64,000 bases of DNA from Clostridium beijerinckii. GTDB lineage: Bacteria; Bacillota; Clostridia; Clostridiales; Clostridiaceae. Both the position numbers and the translations under genes were made by a program. Of this stretch, positions 35,067 to 44,935 are shown in pieces (position 1 is the stretch's first letter; the number at the start of each line of letters is the position of its first letter). The notes beneath the pieces were generated by a model. The model did not search any database. It saw nothing but the letters and a program-made list of their open reading frames with translations, and was not told where the DNA came from. The stretch spans positions 2,991,001 to 3,055,000 of the forward strand of contig NZ_CP144906.1 of NCBI RefSeq assembly GCF_036699995.1, in the 5' to 3' direction.

Positions 35067-35178
35067 AGAGATTTATAAATAACATTATTCAAAAGCGATA
35101 TCTAACTTATTGTATCGTTTTTATTTTGTTGTGTCAATAGTAAAGACATTTGTCATTAGACAAATGTCTTTTGTTTTT
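35067..35178 (+). ncRNA. Predicted short RNA, antisense to the helD 5' leader
   Basis: Bounded by the consensus promoter at 35032-35060 and the terminator at 35142-35179, the RNA would be about 110 nt. It would contain one internal hairpin (35091-35100 with 35113-35122) and the terminator hairpin. It holds no ORF with a ribosome site. Its first 35 nt are complementary to the start of the helD mRNA, and it runs through the helD promoter, so it may repress helD by interference or antisense pairing. Not recognised as any known RNA family. Confidence 0.6.
35109..35137 (-). promoter_or_regulatory. Near-consensus promoter of helD
   Basis: On the minus strand TTGACA (35137-35132), 17-bp spacer, TACAAT (35114-35109). 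The start would be near 35102, giving helD a leader of about 120 nt. Confidence 0.75.
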
Positions 35179-35179
35179 T
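35142..35179 (+). terminator. Terminator of the antisense RNA
   Basis: Perfect 13-bp arms AAAGACATTTGTC (35142-35154) and GACAAATGTCTTT (35159-35171), 4-nt loop, then TGTTTTTTC on the plus strand. The minus strand has no T-run, so it acts rightward. Confidence 0.8.
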
Positions 35180-35288
35180 CTTTATGAATTTATATTTGAG
35201 TGAATTCTGCGGACTGTTTACTTCTTGAACGCATAACCTTTGAAAGTATCAGAAATACATAGTCTGCACGGCACTCTAATTTTCTCCA

Positions 35289-36560
35289 TTAAAGTGGCAA
35301 TTTCATAATAATGGCTGAACCTTCTCCATATACACTTTGTGCTAACAAATGTCCCTTATGTTTAACTACAACAATATCATAACAAATGCTCAAACCTAAG
35401 CCAGTTCCTTCGCCAGGTTCTTTTGTCGTGAAGAAAGGATCAAATATTTTATTTATATTTTCTTCTTCAATGCCAGTACCATCATCTCTTATTTCTAAAC
35501 AAAAATATTCTGATTCCTTATAAGTCTTTATTTTTATGCTGCCTTTTCTATCTTTTATGCCAATGTAATAAATTGAATTTTTTATAATATTGAAGATAAC
35601 CTGTTCAATTTGGAACCTATTACACTTAATATAATCATCATCAATTAAGTTTAGCTCTAAGTCAAATAAATCATCAATTTTGTATTCTTTAAGTTCCATT
35701 TTCAAAATTTTCATAGATTCTTCTATTAATTCACTGAACTTATTCATTTCAAAATTATCGTAAGCATCTTCATTAGAAAATCTAATGATATTTTTAATTA
35801 TGCTGCTTATTTTTTCAAGACCTTCATTTGTCTCCGTTATAACTGGTTCAAAGTCTGATAGGATAAATTCTAATTTACCTCTAGAACCTAATAGCTCTTC
35901 AAGTTCTTTTTTATCAGAAAAATATTCTTCATTTTCCTTAATAAAAGTTAAATATTTATCTAAATATTCTTTTATAGTTTTAGCATAACTTTGAATTGTA
36001 TATATATTTGAAGTAACATATCCTAAAGGCGTATTGATTTCATGAGCAATTCCTGCTGAAAACCTTCCTATAGTAGATAGTTTTTCTTTATTTACCAATT
36101 CAATTTGTGTTGTTTTAAGCTTTGCATTTGACTCCTTAAGTTGAGCATTAGTATTTTTCAAATTATTATAGGATTCCATCAAAGCATTTTGATATTCCCT
36201 CATCTTTATTGCTGATTTTAATCTGGATGCGAATTCTATAGGCTCAATTGGTTTATTAATGTAGTCATTAGCTCCAAATTCAAAACTCTTTTCCAAGTAT
36301 TTTTTATCTGTTAGCGATGTAAACATCAAAATGATAACATTCTTATTATTTCTTCTTATAATCTCTAAGGTTTCTATTCCAGATAACTTAGGCATAACTA
36401 TGTCTAATAGTATAATATCTATATTCTTAGTATTTACAATTTCAATGGCTTCCTCTCCTGATGCTGCTGTTATAATATCACATTTGATTTCACTTATTTT
36501 AATTACCTCTTTTGCCGTCATTATGTTAAACTTTGTATCATCAACAATTAAAATATTCAT
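35289..36560 (-). CDS. Receiver domain fused to histidine kinase
   Basis: A 423-residue hybrid. Residues 1-120 are a receiver with phospho-Asp53 (ILLDIVMP); a coiled coil follows, then HisKA with His173 ([13 protein letters not shown]) and an HATPase domain with GTGLGLSIC near the end. No membrane segment or sensor domain is seen, so the receiver is probably the input. ATG 36560 sits after AGGGG; a TTG nine bases earlier is a weaker choice. It is the last gene of a four-gene signalling operon, 12 nt after the previous stop. Confidence 0.87.
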   Translation of the reverse strand: MNILIVDDTKFNIMTAKEVIKISEIKCDIITAASGEEAIEIVNTKNIDIILLDIVMPKLSGIETLEIIRRNNKNVIILMFTSLTDKKYLEKSFEFGANDYINKPIEPIEFASRLKSAIKMREYQNALMESYNNLKNTNAQLKESNAKLKTTQIELVNKEKLSTIGRFSAGIAHEINTPLGYVTSNIYTIQSYAKTIKEYLDKYLTFIKENEEYFSDKKELEELLGSRGKLEFILSDFEPVITETNEGLEKISSIIKNIIRFSNEDAYDNFEMNKFSELIEESMKILKMELKEYKIDDLFDLELNLIDDDYIKCNRFQIEQVIFNIIKNSIYYIGIKDRKGSIKIKTYKESEYFCLEIRDDGTGIEEENINKIFDPFFTTKEPGEGTGLGLSICYDIVVVKHKGHLLAQSVYGEGSAIIMKLPL

Positions 36561-36572
36561 AATTCCCAACCC

Positions 36573-37598
36573 CTAATCTGCAATTTTTAGACCTGTATTG
36601 ATGTTTATTAAGAACTTGTCAGGAACTATAGTAATCTTGCCTCCAAATATTTTGCTTAAGCCATCTAGGAAATTTAATATAAGCTTAGCTTCTGGCTTAC
36701 TAATAGTCTTTATAAAATTATTTTTGTTTCTAATGAAAAAATTAATATTTAAAGTTGAGTTATGCATGAAATTTAATAATAGTTCTTCTTCTTTTGAATC
36801 CCAAGTAATAACCTCTAAAACATTATTAAATATTAACTCAAACACTCGCTTGTTACCTAAATAATTAATTTGAGCTGTATTATTATTATCATAAATTATA
36901 GGTAATTTTCTACTTTTTAACTCGTCAAATTTAGGCTGCAATGAAGTTAAATTAAAAGTTTCAGAAATGCTTGGAACAGTCTCTAAATATTGAAAATATA
37001 CTTTATCTATTAATTCACTAATGTGTTTTTGCTTAGAGCATTCATTATTTAAGCTATCATACATACTATTTTTTAAGTCAAATATTATTTTTGAAACCAC
37101 TTTAATATAATTAATATCCTTTTGACTATTTTTTACTAAATTATTGTTGCTATCAAGTATCTTCTTATATAACTTATTTTTTTCTTCTATTTGAACTTTA
37201 AATATCTCATTTTCTTTTACTAAGTTATAATATTTTAAAGCTTCACGAATAGCTGGAAGAAATTCCTCTTCATTATTCCATGGCTTTGTAATATATTTAA
37301 AAACACCTACTTTATTTACTGTGGCTATTACTTGCGATATTTGAGCATATCCTGAAAGTACCATTCTAACTGTGTTAGGAGATATTTCTTTAACTTTCTC
37401 TAAAAGTTCTAAGCCATTCATTTTAGGCATTCTCATATCTGTAACTATTACAGCAATCTCATTTTCCTGAAATTGTTCTAAGGCTTTTTCTCCACTCCCT
37501 GCAAAAAGCGACTTAAAATCTTCTTGAATAGTTATTCTATTTATTGAATTTAATATATTAGTTTCATCATCCACAAAAAGTACATTAAATCTATCCAT
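36573..37598 (-). CDS. Response regulator with an uncharacterised output region
   Basis: A 341-residue protein. Residues 1-120 are a receiver of the RpfG-like class (Asp54 in VTDMRMPKMNG; FKYITKPWNNEE at the end). A coiled coil at about 125-165 leads to a C-terminal half that resembles no domain I recognise; parts (VITWDSKEEELLLN, KLILNFLDGLSKIFGGK) recall a degenerate HATPase domain. It starts one nucleotide after the HDOD gene stop. Confidence 0.75.
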   Translation of the reverse strand: MDRFNVLFVDDETNILNSINRITIQEDFKSLFAGSGEKALEQFQENEIAVIVTDMRMPKMNGLELLEKVKEISPNTVRMVLSGYAQISQVIATVNKVGVFKYITKPWNNEEEFLPAIREALKYYNLVKENEIFKVQIEEKNKLYKKILDSNNNLVKNSQKDINYIKVVSKIIFDLKNSMYDSLNNECSKQKHISELIDKVYFQYLETVPSISETFNLTSLQPKFDELKSRKLPIIYDNNNTAQINYLGNKRVFELIFNNVLEVITWDSKEEELLLNFMHNSTLNINFFIRNKNNFIKTISKPEAKLILNFLDGLSKIFGGKITIVPDKFLININTGLKIAD

Positions 37599-37599
37599 G

Positions 37600-38775
37600 C
37601 TAATTCTTCCTTTCTACTAAGTTTTTTACTATCTGTTCACATCTTTCTTCAGATATTCCGTAATTGTCAAAAACCTCTAAATAAAGCTTTGGTTTATAAT
37701 TTGGATTTATTATATGCCAAGAATAATAATCTGCAATGTAAATCATTGATACGAGCTCTCTATTTGCATCGCTGCTTAACATAGGATTATGATGATATAA
37801 CGCACTTTCGACTATTGCATACGGTATATCCCACCATTGTAATAGATATCCGCCTAATTCTTCATGATCTATTTTGAATTTTTCTTTCTCTAAAGTACTT
37901 ATCTCACCTAAGGATTTGTCAGCCGCTAATTTATAAATATCATCATATTCCTTATCATATATCTTAAAGAAAGCTACTTTTCCTATATCATGAAGAAGAC
38001 CTGCAGTACCGTAATAATCAGGAATCTTTTTACCTAATGCTTTATTATATAATTCTATTAGTATTTTATTAGTTAAGTTTGAATGTTCCCATATTTCATT
38101 TTTATTATAAAAATCATTTCCTGATTTAAAAACTTCTGCAGTTGCCATAATTGCCTTTAAATTTACTAGTCCAAGGCTTAATACTGCCGTCTTTATTGAA
38201 GCTGTCTTAATTCCATAAAAAGCTGAATTTATAATTCTTAGAACTTCAGAACTTAAAGTTATATCTGCCTCAATTAATCTTACTATCCTATCTATATTGT
38301 GATCATCATGTTCAACAACATCGCTTATTTCTTGTAGTACAGAAGGAATTGTCGGAAGCTTGCCCATTTCTTTTATATGGTTTAAGGATATATTATTATG
38401 TAATAATTCTTCAGTTTTAAAAACCTCATCAATAGCTCTTCTAAAATCATCCTTTTTCCAAGGCTTAGTTATAAATAGCTTTGCTAAATTATTATAAATA
38501 GATTTAAATACAGTTTTTTCATCTGTAAAGCCACTTAATATTAATCTCGTTACCTCCGGGTATAATAATTTAACTCTTTTTAATAATTCATATCCATCCA
38601 TTTCGGGCATTCTCATATCACTTACTATTAGATCAATATGGTTTTTTTCAAGAATATCTAAAGCTTCTCTTCCACCGTTTGCAATATACACGTCATAAGG
38701 GCTGTCAAAAAATTCTCTTCTGATTGAATTTAAAATAGCTTTTTCATCATCTACAAATAAAATAGACTTACTCAT
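37600..38775 (-). CDS. Response regulator with HDOD output domain
   Basis: A 391-residue protein. The receiver has Asp53 (VSDMRMPEMDG). HDOD spans about 135-340 with LPTIPSVLQEIS, INSAFYG and GLLHDIGKVAFF. HDOD proteins are mostly non-catalytic scaffolds in signalling networks, though this one keeps an HD pair. It overlaps the upstream kinase gene by 8 nt, so they are translationally coupled and the kinase is the likely phosphodonor. Confidence 0.87.
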   Translation of the reverse strand: MSKSILFVDDEKAILNSIRREFFDSPYDVYIANGGREALDILEKNHIDLIVSDMRMPEMDGYELLKRVKLLYPEVTRLILSGFTDEKTVFKSIYNNLAKLFITKPWKKDDFRRAIDEVFKTEELLHNNISLNHIKEMGKLPTIPSVLQEISDVVEHDDHNIDRIVRLIEADITLSSEVLRIINSAFYGIKTASIKTAVLSLGLVNLKAIMATAEVFKSGNDFYNKNEIWEHSNLTNKILIELYNKALGKKIPDYYGTAGLLHDIGKVAFFKIYDKEYDDIYKLAADKSLGEISTLEKEKFKIDHEELGGYLLQWWDIPYAIVESALYHHNPMLSSDANRELVSMIYIADYYSWHIINPNYKPKLYLEVFDNYGISEERCEQIVKNLVERKN

Positions 38776-40069
38776 TTTGGCTCACCTCTTCCTTTTCTTC
38801 ATGTCTAATAGGAAGCTTTATAGTAACCTTTGTACCTTCTCCTAAAACACTGTCAACAATCAAATCTCCCTTATGAGTATTTTTTATAATATCATAGGCA
38901 ATACTTAATCCAAGTCCAGTACCTTTACCTATAGGTTTTGTTGTAAAAAATGGTTCAAATATTTTATCTAAATTTTCCTTAGGTATACCTGTACCATTAT
39001 CTTCTATAACACAACTTACAAATAAATCATCACTAAAAGTATAAATTTTTAGTAATCCAAAGTAGTCTAGATCCGCATTCTCTTGTTTCTCCTTTATAGC
39101 GTGGGAAGAGTTAATAATAAGATTTAATATAACTTGGTTTATTTCACTAGGGATTGCTTCCACTTGTGGTATTTCATCTAGCTCAATTTCAATATTAGAG
39201 TTATATTTAATTTCATTTTTAGCAATAACTAGAGTATTTGTTATTCCATAGTTTAAATCATATTGTTCAAAATTCTTTTCTAAAGATGAATGAGCAAAAT
39301 TCCTCATTGCAGCTATTATCTTCTGAACTCTTTCAATTCCACCTTCAGTATCCTTTAATAACTCATCAATATCATCCATTATAAAATCTAAATTATATTT
39401 TCTTTCTAAACTCTCTACATTTGCCACTTCATCTTTAACCAAGCACATTCCTTCTTCTGAATTAGCTAGCAAACTTTTATATAGCAATATTATCTCATTA
39501 AGCTTTTCAACATATTTTTTTAATGTTCCAAAATTACTTATGATAAAGCCTAAAGGATTATTAATTTCGTGAGCTATTCCAGCAGATAAATGACCTAAGT
39601 TTGCCAATTTATCTTCTTCAATCATCATAAATTGAGCATTTTCTAAATTCTTAATACTCTTTTGCAATTCTTCATCTTTAAGCTTCAATTGACTTAGGAG
39701 GCTTTTCTTTTCTTCAATATTTTCAGAAATAATAAGATATTTCTTAACATTTGAATTTTCCTCAAAAATTTGACATATAGATACCTTTAGACAAAATACA
39801 GAATTTTCTTTATTTTTAGCATAAATTTCACCATTCCAATTTTCAAATAGAAATAAATTGCTTATTTGACTTATCTTATTATCTTCTGTATAACTACTTT
39901 CAAAATAAAATAAATCGTTAATATTCATATTTTTAAGCTCTTCCTCAGAATAATTCCACATTTTTTCTGTTGATGCATTAAAGAATTCTAACTTTCCATT
40001 AGAATCGGTAATTAGTAAGGACTGCTTGATATTTTTGATTATAGTCTCAAATAAATATTTCATTTCCAT
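38768..40069 (-). CDS. PAS-domain histidine kinase
   Basis: A 433-residue soluble kinase. A PAS domain spans about 10-115 ([20 protein letters not shown]), then a coiled coil, His167 in [13 protein letters not shown], and an HATPase with [12 protein letters not shown]. No membrane helices. It begins the operon kinase, RR-HDOD, RR, receiver-kinase; the two kinases are close paralogs in the HisKA and ATPase region. The PAS ligand is unknown. Confidence 0.88.
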   Translation of the reverse strand: MEMKYLFETIIKNIKQSLLITDSNGKLEFFNASTEKMWNYSEEELKNMNINDLFYFESSYTEDNKISQISNLFLFENWNGEIYAKNKENSVFCLKVSICQIFEENSNVKKYLIISENIEEKKSLLSQLKLKDEELQKSIKNLENAQFMMIEEDKLANLGHLSAGIAHEINNPLGFIISNFGTLKKYVEKLNEIILLYKSLLANSEEGMCLVKDEVANVESLERKYNLDFIMDDIDELLKDTEGGIERVQKIIAAMRNFAHSSLEKNFEQYDLNYGITNTLVIAKNEIKYNSNIEIELDEIPQVEAIPSEINQVILNLIINSSHAIKEKQENADLDYFGLLKIYTFSDDLFVSCVIEDNGTGIPKENLDKIFEPFFTTKPIGKGTGLGLSIAYDIIKNTHKGDLIVDSVLGEGTKVTIKLPIRHEEKEEVSQNE

Positions 40070-40266
40070 AAAAACTCAACCCCATTTTTAAATATTCTTT
40101 TATATTACTATAATTTCTACATTAAATACCAAAATCCTTCAACTTTACATTTATTTATAACTTATTACATAACAAATTATATTCTATCTTTAAAAATCTC
40201 TTTATTTTTTCTACTTATTGTCAAATTAAAGCAAACTAAACTTAAGAACTTATATAAAATCAATAA

Positions 40267-40301
40267 AGCTGAGACTTTCTAAATACAAGAAAGCCTCAGC
40301 T
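40267..40301 (-). terminator. Terminator, probably of the ThDP-enzyme operon
   Basis: AGCTGAGACTTTCT (40267-40280) and AGAAAGCCTCAGCT (40288-40301), one wobble, 7-nt loop, T-rich on the minus strand. The other 500 bp of the 40070-40626 gap hold no recognised feature. Confidence 0.6.
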
Positions 40302-40626
40302 CAACTAATTTTCTATTACACTTTTTGTGCACACATAATCAGGTATCATATGCATTTTTTTAATTTCAAGAAATAATCATTTAAAATTTGACCACTCAAA
40401 TTTATTAGTAAGTAGTTGTTTAACTTTGTACTTATATTAATATCTTAGAAGTACACAAAAATATGTTGTATTTAAATGCTCCCAAGTATATAACTCCAAT
40501 TTTTGATTGTGTGATAATAACTTAATCAGCGAACAAACGCGAGTAAATTTTCTGCTAGAGCTTATTTCATTTAGTACTTGTCACACTAAAAGTGGAAACA
40601 TGAAGTTATGGAAGGCAATCTCCAAT

Positions 40627-40995
40627 TTAGAGCTTTCCAGTGAAGATTTTCCCTGCAATGCCTAATGCGCTGCATGCTTTAGGGAAACCTACATATGCTG
40701 CACATTGCAAAATAATTTCTAAGATTTCTTCTTGTTTTAATCCAGCTTTAAGAGCACCTTTTATATGAAAATCTAATTGTTCAAATGCGCCTTGTGTTAT
40801 AAGAGCAGTTATAGTTACAATTTCTCTTGTTTTTAAATCCAAATTTGGTCTTGCATATATTTGACCAAATCCAAAAGAAATCATTTTATCCAAAAAATCT
40901 GGAAATATCTCTCCCACAGAATTTATCATTTGTTCACCATTTTCATCTGTCATTTGTTTTAACATATTGATTCCGTTATCATAATCTTTATTCAT
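40627..40995 (-). CDS. Carboxymuconolactone decarboxylase (CMD/AhpD-like) family protein
   Basis: A 122-residue all-helical protein: DLKTREIVTITALITQGAFE and LDFHIKGALKAGLKQEEILE are the CMD core. There is no AhpD C-x-x-C pair, so it is not a peroxidase partner. The family includes decarboxylases and many uncharacterised enzymes. It follows the ThDP enzyme gene by 4 nt, so the two surely share an mRNA. Confidence 0.85.
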   Translation of the reverse strand: MNKDYDNGINMLKQMTDENGEQMINSVGEIFPDFLDKMISFGFGQIYARPNLDLKTREIVTITALITQGAFEQLDFHIKGALKAGLKQEEILEIILQCAAYVGFPKACSALGIAGKIFTGKL

Positions 40996-40999
40996 TTTA

Positions 41000-42631
41000 C
41001 TATCCCCTTTTCATAGTTGGCGGTATTTCATTTGGATCAACCATAACTTCTATTAGAATTGCTTCCCTATGTAAATTTGAAATTTCTAACGCTTCTTTTA
41101 ATTCAAGTTCATTGCAGCATCTAAATGACTTTACACCAAGAGATTCACCAAATTTTTTACCATCTAATGGTACATTATAATTTGTTCCTACTGTCTTTCC
41201 AAAAAACTTTATCATAGCCTTTTCTGGCATATCTAATCTTCCATTATTTATTACTATAAAGGTAACTGGAATATTATAATTTGCTGCTGTTGAAATTTCA
41301 GCTCCCTGCATAAAAGTACATCCATCACCTGTCATGCAAATAATTCTTGAATTATAGTTTGCTAGTTGCGCTCCGATTGAGTATCCTATAGCATGCCCCA
41401 TAGCTCCAAATACGTCATCGAAAAAGAATGTGCCTGGTTTTCTGATATTAAAATATCTTATTGCATAAAAAGAATGACTTCCATCATCGCCAAAAACGAC
41501 AGCATCATCCGGTAATACTTTTCTTATTATTTCCATAGCATGAGCAGATGAAAGATACTTATTGATTTCTTTAATATTATTTTTAAATTCATAAATCTCT
41601 TCTAATAAAGTATATTCTTTTCTTCTCTTATCTTTAGCTTTATCTAATACTAGCTGTAGATTTTCTTTGATATGACCAATAATAGGTAGTGTTTTAACTG
41701 GTAATGCTTTTTCTATGAATGTATTATCATAATCTAAATGAACAACTTCTTTAGGATAATTGTCCGGTGATATTCCTACTAAAGACATATCAGATAGTTT
41801 ACTTCCTATGACTATCATTAAGTCTATATCTTCCTTAATATATTCACTTGATTTATCTGTACCACCTAAACCTAATGCGCCAAGTGATAAAGGATGGTTC
41901 TCAGAAAATGTTCCTTTTCCTCCTGGAGTCGTCATAACTGGTATGTCCCAAATTTCAGCTATGTTTTTAACTTCTTCGTAAGCTAGACTTGAATGTACTC
42001 CTTTACCTGCTAATATAACAGGTTTTCTAGCATTATTTAGTTTACTAACAAATTCATCTAATCTCGATGATATTAGTTTATCCATATTGTTAGGTAAATC
42101 AAGTTCAAATTCATCTATTTCTTCATCAAGTATATCAAGAGGTATTGATAAATGAACTGGCCCTTTAACTCCTGAATAAGCTTTTTCTAATGCATGTTTT
42201 AATAATATTTGAAACTGATCAGCTCTTTCGACTCTAGCACTAAATTTAGTAACTGATTCAAACATCCTAACTAAATCTGTACCAAAAATTGTTGAATCTT
42301 GTCCTATAGCTTTTCCAACATTATGCATAGATTGCTGCCCAGTAATAAATAGTACTGGTACATGGTAAGCTTTAGCCTGTCCTGCAGCAGTTAATGCGTT
42401 TGTGCCTCCAGGTCCAGAAGTTACAAGAGCAACACCCAATTTCTTGTTAATTAACGAGTAACCTGCTGCTGCATAACCAGCACCACTTTCATGTTTACTT
42501 AAAATAAAATTAATATCTTGTCTATCCAATTCCATAATCAAAGAAGCAAGAGGTCTTCCTGGTACTCCAAAAACATTATTAATCCCCCATTTTCTAAAAT
42601 TGGATACTAAAATAGATGCTATGTTTCTCAT
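41000..42631 (-). CDS. ThDP-dependent enzyme, acetolactate synthase-like
   Basis: A 543-residue enzyme in three domains. The N-terminal part has the catalytic Glu in SKHESGAGYAAAGY and TSGPGGTNAL; the last has the ThDP-magnesium site GDGCTFMQGAEI to INN. ATG 42631 follows AGGAGAG; the frame extends 21 codons further without support. No small subunit is encoded beside it, so it is probably a catabolic acetolactate, oxalyl- or sulfopyruvate-type enzyme rather than IlvB. It is paired with a CMD-like gene. Confidence 0.8.
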   Translation of the reverse strand: MRNIASILVSNFRKWGINNVFGVPGRPLASLIMELDRQDINFILSKHESGAGYAAAGYSLINKKLGVALVTSGPGGTNALTAAGQAKAYHVPVLFITGQQSMHNVGKAIGQDSTIFGTDLVRMFESVTKFSARVERADQFQILLKHALEKAYSGVKGPVHLSIPLDILDEEIDEFELDLPNNMDKLISSRLDEFVSKLNNARKPVILAGKGVHSSLAYEEVKNIAEIWDIPVMTTPGGKGTFSENHPLSLGALGLGGTDKSSEYIKEDIDLMIVIGSKLSDMSLVGISPDNYPKEVVHLDYDNTFIEKALPVKTLPIIGHIKENLQLVLDKAKDKRRKEYTLLEEIYEFKNNIKEINKYLSSAHAMEIIRKVLPDDAVVFGDDGSHSFYAIRYFNIRKPGTFFFDDVFGAMGHAIGYSIGAQLANYNSRIICMTGDGCTFMQGAEISTAANYNIPVTFIVINNGRLDMPEKAMIKFFGKTVGTNYNVPLDGKKFGESLGVKSFRCCNELELKEALEISNLHREAILIEVMVDPNEIPPTMKRG

Positions 42632-42866
42632 ATGTATCTCTCCTTTTATAATTAATATTAATATTCTAGAAAGTAATTTTAGAATATTAATCATCTTATC
42701 TGATGTCTATCCACAATAGCACAAATGTGTTACATAAAACCTCTCTCACTAAATTCAAATGAATCACATTTAAGTGATTATAACTCCTTAAGTGGTTAAC
42801 TAATAATAAACCGTTAACTCATAGATTTCCACTTTCACTTATGTGCTTTCTGAATCAAGTTTTTCC

Positions 42867-44810
42867 TTATTCCAAACTAATTGCTGCATAAAATCCCATA
42901 TGTACAGCTGTGCCAACATTCCCAACTTTTTCACAATCGCCTATAATCCTAGTTTTTGTATAATATTTTGCTTTTATTGCCTCTGCCAGTTTATTGTTCA
43001 TTACCATGCCCAAGGCATTAATCGCACTATCAGCTTTTATAAATTCAGATGAACCATCATGTTTTTCTATATAAACGCCCTTACTATCAATTGATGTAAC
43101 TTTACTATTTGTATAAATTTTCACTCCCGCCTTATAAAGCATAGGTATTAATGATGCTGCATTAACAAACAAAGCATCCTTTGCAACTGCATCTGACATT
43201 TCAATAATCGTAACTTTCTTACCATCTTCAGTAGCGAATTCCAAAGCACTATCACAGCCTGATAAGCCGCCCCCACATATAACAATATCCTCACCTTTTA
43301 ATAATCCTTTATCTTTATGTGCCTCAATTAAATTAATAACATTTGAACCGTCGATACTAGGAATTTGAGGATTAGCTGGAACTGCACCTGTTCCTACGAT
43401 GATTTTATCGCACTTTGCTAATATCTCATCAGCTTCAGAAACTTCTGTGCCTAGTTGAATTTTAACATTTAAATTTTTAAACTGAACACCATACCAATCT
43501 ATTAATCTGCGCAACTGACTCTTAAAAGCAGGTGTCGAGACTGCTGCAATCTGTCCGCCAATTACTTTTTCTTTCTCAAATAGAGTAACCTTATGTCCCT
43601 CAATTGCAGCAACACGTGCTGCCTCTAACCCTGCTGGCCCAGCTCCTATAACTACGACATTTTGCGGAATTTTAGTATGCTTAATTTTAAAACGCTTTTC
43701 ATTACAAGCTTGCGGATTTACAGAACATCCTAACTTAGCAAATCTACCTGCAATACGTCCTATACATCCCTCATTACAGCGAATGCATGGTCTTACATCT
43801 TCACGATTACCATTCATAAGCTTATTTGGCATTTCTGGATCTGCTATTAGAGGACGTCCAAACATGACAAAATCAGCATTCCCAGATTCTATTAACCTAA
43901 CTGCTGTTTCGGGCGTATGGTTTCCCGAATTAAGTATTGGAAGATTAACAGCTTTGCGTGTAGGCTCACATAAATATTCCATACATGCATCGCCTAAATA
44001 TGAAGGCGGAAAAACATATTCAATTGCCTCAGACGATCCTGCATCTATATCTATTGCATCAACTCCGGCCTCTTCCAGTAGTTTAATAAGATGTACGCTG
44101 TCTTCTATAGTACGTCCACCTTCAAATCGATGATCAAGTGATATACGAAATAATATTGGCATATCTGGTCCAACCGCATTTCTTACTGAACGAATAATTT
44201 CCATAGGAAAGCGAGCGCGTTTTTCATCTGTTCCACCATACTCATCCTCACGTTTGTTCCATATTGGAGACATAAATTGATCTATTAAATCTCCAGCATG
44301 TCCATGTATCTCAATCGCGTCAAAGCCTGCATTTTTAACGATTTTGGCAGAACATGCAAAATTTTTAATAATTTCTTTTATATCGTAATGACTCATAGGC
44401 CTACAATTAACTTTTCTATTATATGCTGCTGGTATAGGTGATGCTGACATCGGTGGCTCTCCATATTCGTTTGGAAGTGCATCACGTCCTGTACCACAAC
44501 ATAATTGGGCAGCTATTTTTGTCCCATATTTTTGCACAGTTTCACAAAGAGTAGTAAGTTTTGGTATTACATACGTATGCTCTAATATACCTGAAAGAGG
44601 ACCTTGTGCTATATCATGCGAGATAAACTGAGCGCCCATAATTATAAGTCCCACTCCGCCTCTTGCACGTTCTTCATAATAATCAATTTCATCATTTGAA
44701 ATAGTACCATCACTATTGGATGCATTAATTCCTATAGGCGAAAAAACTATTCTATTTTTAACCTCCATGCTTCCAATTTTGAATGGCGTAAATAACTTCT
44801 TATAGTCCAT
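42867..44810 (-). CDS. Old-yellow-enzyme/FAD iron-sulfur reductase (FadH/Bai-type)
   Basis: A 647-residue enzyme. Residues 1-340 are an OYE barrel with FMN (EIHGHAGDLIDQFMSP). A 4Fe-4S site follows: CIRCNEGCIG and a later Cys in GCSVNPQAC. A pyridine nucleotide/FAD domain begins VVIGAGPAGLEAARV. It is built like 2,4-dienoyl-CoA reductase and the clostridial enoate or bile-acid reductases, and would reduce an activated C=C bond with NAD(P)H. A 12-bp palindrome lies upstream. Confidence 0.88.
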   Translation of the reverse strand: MDYKKLFTPFKIGSMEVKNRIVFSPIGINASNSDGTISNDEIDYYEERARGGVGLIIMGAQFISHDIAQGPLSGILEHTYVIPKLTTLCETVQKYGTKIAAQLCCGTGRDALPNEYGEPPMSASPIPAAYNRKVNCRPMSHYDIKEIIKNFACSAKIVKNAGFDAIEIHGHAGDLIDQFMSPIWNKREDEYGGTDEKRARFPMEIIRSVRNAVGPDMPILFRISLDHRFEGGRTIEDSVHLIKLLEEAGVDAIDIDAGSSEAIEYVFPPSYLGDACMEYLCEPTRKAVNLPILNSGNHTPETAVRLIESGNADFVMFGRPLIADPEMPNKLMNGNREDVRPCIRCNEGCIGRIAGRFAKLGCSVNPQACNEKRFKIKHTKIPQNVVVIGAGPAGLEAARVAAIEGHKVTLFEKEKVIGGQIAAVSTPAFKSQLRRLIDWYGVQFKNLNVKIQLGTEVSEADEILAKCDKIIVGTGAVPANPQIPSIDGSNVINLIEAHKDKGLLKGEDIVICGGGLSGCDSALEFATEDGKKVTIIEMSDAVAKDALFVNAASLIPMLYKAGVKIYTNSKVTSIDSKGVYIEKHDGSSEFIKADSAINALGMVMNNKLAEAIKAKYYTKTRIIGDCEKVGNVGTAVHMGFYAAISLE

Positions 44811-44846
44811 AATAACTCTGTCATTCCCTTCTCGATACCTATCAAA

Positions 44847-44858
44847 ATCTATATAGAT
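44847..44858. promoter_or_regulatory. Palindrome upstream of the OYE reductase gene
   Basis: ATCTATATAGAT, perfect, 37 nt before the start at 44810. It resembles half of the padR operator. Possible regulator site. Confidence 0.35.
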
Positions 44859-44935
44859 ACATTAAATAAATAACTCACTAATTAAATAGCTTAGTTTATA
44901 AAATTTTTTCATATATTACTTTTATAAATATTCCT

